From: Hormiphora californensis
Lineage: Eukaryota > Ctenophora > Tentaculata > Cydippida > Pleurobrachiidae
Direction of reading: 5' to 3'
Assembly: GCA_020137815.1 (NCBI GenBank)
Contig: CM035351.1
Coordinates: 6,531,397 to 6,595,396 of the forward strand
Length of the DNA stretch: 64,000 nt
Within the stretch, counting starts at the first letter, position 1; every line of letters starts with the position of its first letter. The translations under genes were made by a program, and so were the position numbers. This document shows positions 51,241 to 64,000 of this stretch, one piece after another. Below the pieces are notes generated by a model, which saw nothing but the letters and a program-made list of their open reading frames with translations, did not search any database and was not told the DNA's origin.

Positions 51241-53265
51241 ATGACACAGAGTGAAGATAATGAAACACGGACATGTCTGGACCTAGCCTTCTCAACAGAC
51301 CGTTACCTGGAACCGTGTATTATAGACACAATATGTGATCTATGTTCAATACAACCACCCTCCCTTCTATCTCCCTACACCTCGTGTTCCCCATCCCTCC
51401 AGCCAGTGCTGCAACTCAGACTGGCTGGTATTTCTCCACCACCCTGTATCAACCACCTGCTACCTCATCTAAACACCCATCCTGTGGAAACACTGCGTGT
51501 TCTGTGCAAGTACCGGCCTACTACTCAGGATGAGATTATATCCCTCAGTTCTACAACTCTGCACCTGGCAACATCTCCCAGTCTCTACGTGACAGAAGCC
51601 CTGGCGTCCCTCCAAGCTTGTCTGGCAGTACAACATCCTAAAATAATTGTTGAAATAATGAAGATACCATCCCGGTTTGTTATATCGTTCCTAGCAGCAC
51701 TGTTTCGTGCTGGAGAGAAGGAACGAGCAGCCTCCCTGGCTGATCTCACCTCACAGGACATGAGGTTATGTGAGGTTGGTGGGTACAAGTTACTGCAGAG
51801 GTACAGGGCAGGCGAGGTAGTGAAACAGAACCACACGGAAAGGTTCTGGAAGGAGTGCTATAGAAACCTGGGGAACATATGTAACTCTACCGACATACCC
51901 CTTATCATCTCTACACTGTGTCAGGCTGAGAATTTTGAGCTACTTTCGAGTTTCTTATCAGCTGTCAAACTGTCTCGTGTTGATGCTGTTACTACTACTC
52001 TACAGGAGAACTTTTCAGCAGGGAGTTTAATGAAACAACTCATGGATGGTGTTTATAACTCAGGAGAGGCTCAACTGGCTGCTATATCTGTTTTATCATG
52101 TCTTGCTAGGGAGGGTATCTTATCAAGGAAGGATGTAAGGGAGAGGGCATGTCCTCATAAAGACACGTGCGACTGTTTCATGAAGACTCTCCTAACATTC
52201 CTGTCAGAGTGTCATCCTGATACCCTTCACAGAATTCTCTCCTCCTGTGGGACAGCCATCTTTAATGATTCCTCCTCCTCGATTCTGTTGAGTAAATCCC
52301 TTTTACATCGACTCCATCACACTGATTGTAGGGTCAGGGAGGTGGTGTTAGAGGTGCTGTCTACCTCCAAGTTGGTCAATGAGGATGTTATTACTAGAGT
52401 TGTGGAGTTGGCTGGGTCAGATGATAGCTTCTATGCGAGAGAATCCTGTTTCAGGGTTCTCGAGGTACAGGGAGTAAGTGGATTGGAAGGGTTTATAGGT
52501 AGGGATAACATCGTCAAGTCTCTACTGAGGCTGGCTAAATGTACAGAGGGGCAAGACTCTCTTGTAGCAATTGCTTTCTTTTCATTTCTCACCACTCATT
52601 TCGACATCCTATTGTCAGAGATTATGAAGGAGCAGTGTTCTACAAGCCTCTTGTCTACTTCAAATGGCTCCATACACAACCCTTCAAATGGCTCCCTTCA
52701 CAACCCTTCAAATGGTGCAGTTCACCAACTGAAATTGGACAGCAACCCACTTGATGTGGACAGTATAATTGACAGTGTTGTTAATGTGGGTGATTGTCAC
52801 GATGTCCCTCTGATACGGGGTGGCGCAGAAAAACCAGCACACCACCAGGAGGAGACATCAACAACAGCATCAGAATTAGAGAGGGAGTTGGTGTTGCTCC
52901 TTCTTGACATAGCAACATGTGATAGATGTGATATGGAGCGGTTAGTACAGGGTACCAAGTTTATTGTTCGTGTACTAGAGGACGTCAGTGATCAGAAACA
53001 TATCCTAGAATTCCTGGAGACATCCTTCTTCCCTTTACTCCAAGACCTAGAGAGTCCAGCATTGTGTGGGGTTCTAGGAGAGTTGAACAGGGTTATTGGA
53101 AGGGACATGTTTGTACTTCACACCAAGTCTCGTGATCAGGAAGCAAGGGAGAGATTAGAGACTGTAATGCAGTATCTCAACTCTGATCCTAGCCATTACT
53201 GTACCCATGGATTGTTATTGAGATATGTTACACTCATTTTATTTTGTTTATTTGAACTTTTTTAA
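51241..53265 (+). CDS. Large HEAT/ARM-like helical repeat protein, possibly BRAT1
   Basis: One 674-codon frame from the ATG at 51241, which follows a TTCAG acceptor-like site, so a short upstream exon may exist. The protein is almost all helix and Leu/Ala/Cys rich, with repeated pairs such as DCRVREVVLEVLS, DDSFYARESCFRVLE and GEAQLAAISVLSCL, which look like HEAT repeats. A low-complexity insert of SNGSxHNP repeats lies near residues 475-495. The CRVREVVLEVL repeat and general order recall BRAT1 (an ATM/Integrator-associated HEAT protein), but similarity by eye is weak. The last residues (LILFCLFELF) may be intron read-through rather than real protein. No frameshift is evident. Confidence 0.6.
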   Translation: MTQSEDNETRTCLDLAFSTDRYLEPCIIDTICDLCSIQPPSLLSPYTSCSPSLQPVLQLRLAGISPPPCINHLLPHLNTHPVETLRVLCKYRPTTQDEIISLSSTTLHLATSPSLYVTEALASLQACLAVQHPKIIVEIMKIPSRFVISFLAALFRAGEKERAASLADLTSQDMRLCEVGGYKLLQRYRAGEVVKQNHTERFWKECYRNLGNICNSTDIPLIISTLCQAENFELLSSFLSAVKLSRVDAVTTTLQENFSAGSLMKQLMDGVYNSGEAQLAAISVLSCLAREGILSRKDVRERACPHKDTCDCFMKTLLTFLSECHPDTLHRILSSCGTAIFNDSSSSILLSKSLLHRLHHTDCRVREVVLEVLSTSKLVNEDVITRVVELAGSDDSFYARESCFRVLEVQGVSGLEGFIGRDNIVKSLLRLAKCTEGQDSLVAIAFFSFLTTHFDILLSEIMKEQCSTSLLSTSNGSIHNPSNGSLHNPSNGAVHQLKLDSNPLDVDSIIDSVVNVGDCHDVPLIRGGAEKPAHHQEETSTTASELERELVLLLLDIATCDRCDMERLVQGTKFIVRVLEDVSDQKHILEFLETSFFPLLQDLESPALCGVLGELNRVIGRDMFVLHTKSRDQEARERLETVMQYLNSDPSHYCTHGLLLRYVTLILFCLFELF

Positions 53266-53355
53266 CTCAAATTTTAACATTTTTAACGACATCTGAGTGC
53301 TCCTATATGTCTGCTAGCTAACTACCCACCCAACACTACTCCTTCTCCCCAGGGC

Positions 53356-54071
53356 ATGGCTCACCATGTAGGATGCCTACTGGGAGTACCACCGTATTGT
53401 GGGCGATGACGTTGGTGATGATGTCATGACACCAGAACAATTCGAGGAGTACAAACGCACTGTTGTCCCTGAGCGAATGAAAAACAGGCTGTATTTGAGT
53501 TGGAGGGTGACTGCCTAATGCCCCAGTTGACTGTGAGCTGATAGGACCGGAGACGAACTGTCACTGCCAGCACCGGTACAGACAACACAACTCTGATAAC
53601 CCTGAGAAGAAGACAAGCTGTAAGAAGTGCAGGTGTAAGGCGTTCAGGTATGTGCCTCGGAACACGCGGTGTAAATGTAAACACCTGACAACTGAGCATG
53701 GGGTCCAGGGCGGGTGTGGCAGGTGTGCTTGTACTGACATGAGAGTCACCTGGACCTGTCCGTGTGGGGTGGCGGCACACGCTCACTCCACTTTTGTAGA
53801 GACGAGGGAAGAGAGGGAGACGGCTGGGAAGCCTACTGGTGAGGATGTACCATATGCTGCAATGGGAGGGATTACTGGGTTTAGTTCTCTTGCTCCTGGG
53901 TATATGAGGATGGACCCCAGTGGAGCTCTGGGGGATTGTGTGGAGTTGGAGGGGAGTTTGGCGGCTCCAAATATCCCACGGGCCATAGGCGGGGTGGAGC
54001 GGAGGGGACAGTCTAGTAGAGGTTTTAGAGGGGCGCCCAGGTTGAGAGGAAGAGGAGGCGAACGTCGGTAA
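53356..54071 (+). CDS. FAM221A: FAM221A homologue
   Basis: A Cys-rich FAM221-family protein. Family landmarks in order: EYHRIVGDDVGDD, MTPEQFEEYKRTVVPERMKNRLYLSWR, IGPETNCHCQHRYRQH, Cys clusters CKKCRCKAFRYVP and RCKCKHLTTEH, VETREERETAGKPTG, DVPYAAMGGITGFSSLAPGY, then an Arg/Gly tail. The main frame hits TAA at 53516-53518 in the middle of this. Skipping T53516 restores it exactly before DCELIGPE. At the N terminus, reading from the ATG at 53356 also needs one skip near 53371; alternatively the real exon starts at an AG acceptor just before GATGCC. Molecular function of the family is unknown; a Cys-rich metal-binding fold is likely. Confidence 0.87.
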
Positions 54072-54284
54072 ACTCCAAATGTCAGTAAAAAAAGAATTAT
54101 TTGTACTTCCACAATATTTATTCAGCCAGATATAAATCAGCAGAAACATTCTATATTTGTCAGTAATTTTATGTGAATACCTGTAAATATCCCAAATACA
54201 ATATTAATTTATTTTTAGTCAACACTCTGTTTCGTCTTTCTAGCCCTAACTTGTTGATGTTACACTGCATACTGTTGCTACATC

Positions 54285-54482
54285 CCCCACTTGACACCGA
54301 CTGGTTACCTCTAACACCCAACACTGACACGATCTAATAGGAGCTACCTCTACGTCTAACACCCTGAACACTGATAGGATGAGACAGGTTCTAACTTCTA
54401 CCAAACACCAGATGTAGACATAACACTGATCTAATAGGTTCTACTATTTACCTCTACCTCTAACACCCTGAACACTAATAGG
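54285..54482. repeat. Degenerate 60-bp tandem repeat before PDSS1
   Basis: About three copies of TACCTCTACNTCTAACACCC ... ACACTGATAGGATGAG up to the PDSS1 start codon; the last copy provides the sequence around the ATG. The rest of 54072-54285 shows no gene. Confidence 0.7.
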
Positions 54483-55661
54483 ATGAGCCTGGTTCGTGGG
54501 GGCGGTGTGGCATTACGCCGGTTAGCCACAACAGCAGCCATTCATCCCACCACCTCCCCCTCCTCCACCCCTCCCACTATGGGCAGGTTGAGGGAGTGTG
54601 CGGGGACTCACAACATAGTGGGGGACCTGGTGTCTAGTCTGATGTCAGATAACCATCATCTATCATCCTCAGCTACACACCTTTTCAAAGGTACATGTAG
54701 TTAGAGTGCTATAAAATCTCCTATTAGATTAGATATACCCCCTCCCGATCCCCCCTCTCTCTATCCTTATCTCAAGCGCCCCATTAACACACCTCTTCCT
54801 TCTTCAGGGGGAGGAAAGTACTTCAGACCAACTTCTGTAACCCTAATGGGCCACTGTTGTAACCATGGTTCCCCGAGTACCAGCAGCAATCAGCGCCAGA
54901 TCGCCCTCATTTCAGAGTTGATTCACGTTGCTAGTCTGGTACATGATGATGTGTTGGACAGCGCTTATACCAGGAGGTCCCTGGCCACTGTTAACGCCCT
55001 GTATAACGAGAGGGTTGCTATTCTGGCGGGAGATTTCATTATCGCCCGGGCAACCAGTAAACTCGCTCAGTTGGGGTGCCCAGAGACAATTACAATTCTA
55101 TCCAGTGTTATCCGGGATCTGATAAAGGGTGAGATCCTACAACTACACAGCTCCTCCCCTTCCTCTCCAGCTGACCTGTTCGGGGTTTACATCGAGAAGA
55201 CCTACCTAAAAACAGCTAGTTTAATATCGCACAGCTGCCAGGCTGTAGCACTGAACAGTTCCCGGCCACACCTCCAAAATGCTGCCTTTAGCTATGGTAA
55301 AAATCTCGGTATTGCTTTTCAGCTGGTGGATGACATGTTAGATTTTGTGGCCAGTTCTACTGAAATGGGGAAGGCAGCCTCTGGATCTGATCTGAAGCTA
55401 GGTCTTGCTACAGCTCCTGTGTTATACGCAGCACGAGAGTTCCCCCAACTAAACGACATGATATTGAGAGGGTTCAGTAGGGAGGGGGATGCGGAGGAGG
55501 CGTTCCAACTAGTGGGACGAAGTGAAGGAGTTGAACTGACCAGGCAGTTAGCTGAGCGGTACTGTGCTGGAGCTATCAGGGATCTGGAGGTGATGCCGGA
55601 GTGCGAGGAGAGAGATGCCTTGTCGAGTTTGTGCGATCTGGTACTAAACAGGACTAATTAG
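54483..55661 (+). CDS. PDSS1: Polyprenyl diphosphate synthase subunit 1 (ubiquinone side chain)
   Basis: Exons 54483-54690 and 54808-55661, about 353 residues. trans-Prenyltransferase that builds the long isoprenoid tail of ubiquinone in mitochondria. The N terminus (LVRGGGVALRRLATTAA) is Arg-rich without acids, as in a mitochondrial targeting peptide. Catalytic landmarks: GGGKYFRP, first Asp-rich motif LVHDDVLDSAYTRR (DDVLD near 54945), LAGDFIIARA, GEILQL, YLKTASLI, second Asp-rich motif FQLVDDMLDF, and the C-terminal DLKLGLATAPVLYA. Both metal-binding Asp motifs are intact. Length and order are normal for PDSS1, and no frameshift is needed. Confidence 0.94.
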
Positions 55662-55918
55662 AATTTAATTAACTTAACTTAACTTATTATTACATCCCTC
55701 ATTAGTAGTTACCGTGGCCTGTACTATGTGTGATTTGAGGCTTTTTGTACCGTTTTTTATCTGCCATTTGATCATTGTCGTAGCAGTGAAAAAATCACAA
55801 TTGTATTGAAGTTTAGCAACTACATCAATAACTCATCCCTCTTTACCTACCTAGCAATGAATATAGTGGGGTAAAGTAGGTACAGGAAGAAGAAGAAAAG
55901 AGGAGGGCTGCTCAGCCA

Positions 55919-62816
<6,898 letters not shown>

Positions 62817-63530
62817 TCGCACAAAAACATTGTAGATAGAGGGCGATTATTTTATATTGATTTATTTCTGTTAAAGGCTACACCCGACAAGCTTACTGTT
62901 GTTATTGTAAGGTTGATTTGACAAAGTGAGATTAGGTTAGAAGACAAATGTTGGAAAAGGGAGGCTGAGAGAGAAATTGTATATTCAGAGGCCTATGTGT
63001 ATGTTTTTAGAGATAACTTTCGTTCGAAATATATAGCAGAAAACATATTTTAAACAACTTGGGTGCAAGGTCTTCTAAATTTCGACAGTCTACTGTGAAG
63101 AAGGGTGGCCATTGTTATTTGATCGTCCCGGTCCTCTCCCAATAAATAATTTGCTGTCGGCCCGATGTGAGAGCCGACAGACTGGGAACATGTCAAATCT
63201 AAGCACACTGTCGAGTGTCGACGACGCCTGACAGATAATATGAGAAAATCTTGCACCCAACAAACTGAGTAAAACGCGACCAGTTTATAATGGTTTGAAG
63301 AATAGTGGTGACCCAATACAACAATATATATTATGGCGATTTAAAACTGCACCAGCAGCACATATACAAACTTTTCTGCCCAACTCTCTCGTTCACTTGA
63401 TTGGCCCCGAGACTAGCCCGGATATATCCTATCCAAAACAAGAATCGGGGCCAAGTGATCTCTCTCGTTCTCAGAAACCAGTCCTTCGATAAAAAACGAA
63501 ACACACGTCACCATTTCACATTCACCCTCT
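62817..63530. other. Intergenic between convergent genes
   Basis: No gene is seen. It should hold the 3' ends of the NEDD4-like gene and of the - strand gene. A hairpin GCCGACAG..CTGTCGGC lies near 63153-63182. Confidence 0.6.
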
Positions 63531-63930
63531 TTAGCTCTTCTTGGCCTTGGAAGCAAGGGCCTCGTATTTGGAGTGAGACGAGTGCCAAGTGAGAAAGGGA
63601 ATGAGGAGGACGGGGGTGCACAGTCCAACAAAGATCAGCCAGTCAACCTGAAACAAAAGGAGTGTCATGATGTGTGCTGACAAGCTCTCCAGAACACACG
63701 TCAAGATTGGACGTGGCAGATGCGCGCACCGCGCTCCCTTCACTCAGACAGCCCACAAGCCAGACCTCGCGCGCTACATCCACAACACAGGGGGACGTCA
63801 GCACAGTGGTGCACTGTGGGACAATTGTCACCGTGACGTCACGAGACTATTGAGGGATCAGAGCTACTCACCAGATGGGGGCTGTGTTTCCTGTTGTACT
63901 CAGCAATGGAGAGGATGGGGTTGTCCGCTT
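63531..63930 (-). CDS. Small single-span membrane protein, 3' end of gene
   Basis: Two exons can be joined on the - strand: an upstream one ending at 63872 (DNPILSIAEYNRKHSPHL, GTGAGT donor; its left border is not certain) and the last exon 63647-63531. The last exon has one hydrophobic span (VDWLIFVGLCTPVLLIPF) and a basic end (ASKAKKS) that resembles a lysine ER-retrieval signal. Phases agree (0/0). The rest of the gene lies beyond the right edge. I do not recognise the family; a small ER or mitochondrial membrane subunit is plausible. Confidence 0.6.
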
Positions 63931-63990
63931 TTAGATATAGAGTCCGCCTTGAATTTAGATAAAGAGTCCGTTAGCACTAGAGTCCGCCCA
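63925..63990. repeat. Short tandem repeat at the window end
   Basis: Four loose copies of a 17-24 bp unit around AGAGTCCGCC / TTAGATAAAGAGTCCG. Confidence 0.6.
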
Positions 63991-64000
63991 CCGTTAAAAA

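Overview
This is a window of nuclear DNA from an animal. The genes are spliced (GT-AG introns, mostly 50-600 bp) and belong to metazoan families: BLTP2/hobbit, a homeobox gene, an Abl interactor (ABI), a UBR1/2-type N-recognin, FAM221A, PDSS1, and a NEDD4-type C2-WW-HECT ligase. Genes are close together, with long (GA)n tracts and many short inverted-repeat transposons between and inside them. That fits an invertebrate with a compact genome (sponge, ctenophore or similar); I cannot name the species.

Layout, left to right: BLTP2 3' part (+, 256-6113); homeobox gene (-, ten exons, 13683-7628), carrying a TA-flanked inverted-repeat element and a hAT-like element in introns; a complete 3,567-bp element at 13753-17319 with 437-bp terminal inverted repeats and a 6-bp target duplication, encoding only capsid-type proteins and a zinc-finger protein; a gene-poor, repeat-rich stretch (17.3-27.8 kb) with a 1.6-kb hairpin element and a G-run-ended element; ABI (-, 28980-27810); UBR (-, 40893-32414) with a 2.3-kb foldback in one intron; a repeat block (41-49 kb) with two intronless KH-domain/RG-rich genes and a LINE remnant; then a dense + strand run: unrecognised gene (49505-51055), HEAT-like gene perhaps BRAT1 (51241-53265), FAM221A (53356-54071), PDSS1 (54483-55661), NEDD4-like ligase (55919-62816). 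A small membrane protein lies on the - strand at the right edge.

Two things stand out. First, several conserved genes (UBR, NEDD4-like, FAM221A, BLTP2) cannot be read through without skipping exactly one base at certain points. At least ten such points can be placed by homology and by splice phase. All are of +1 sense, several lie exactly at an in-frame stop codon, and two share the heptamer GGATTGG. Other genes in the window (ABI, PDSS1, homeobox, the two KH genes) need none. Either the nuclear genes use widespread programmed +1 frameshifting, or the assembly has a one-sided insertion error; reads would decide. Second, the 3.57-kb element looks like a stripped Polinton/adintovirus relative that keeps its capsid genes and its ends but has no polymerase, integrase, protease or packaging ATPase. 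Its intact reading frames and near-identical ends suggest recent movement in trans.

Functionally the host genes are housekeeping or signalling genes (lipid transfer, N-degron and HECT ubiquitination, WAVE-complex actin regulation, ubiquinone side-chain synthesis, transcription) with no sign of an operon or shared pathway.
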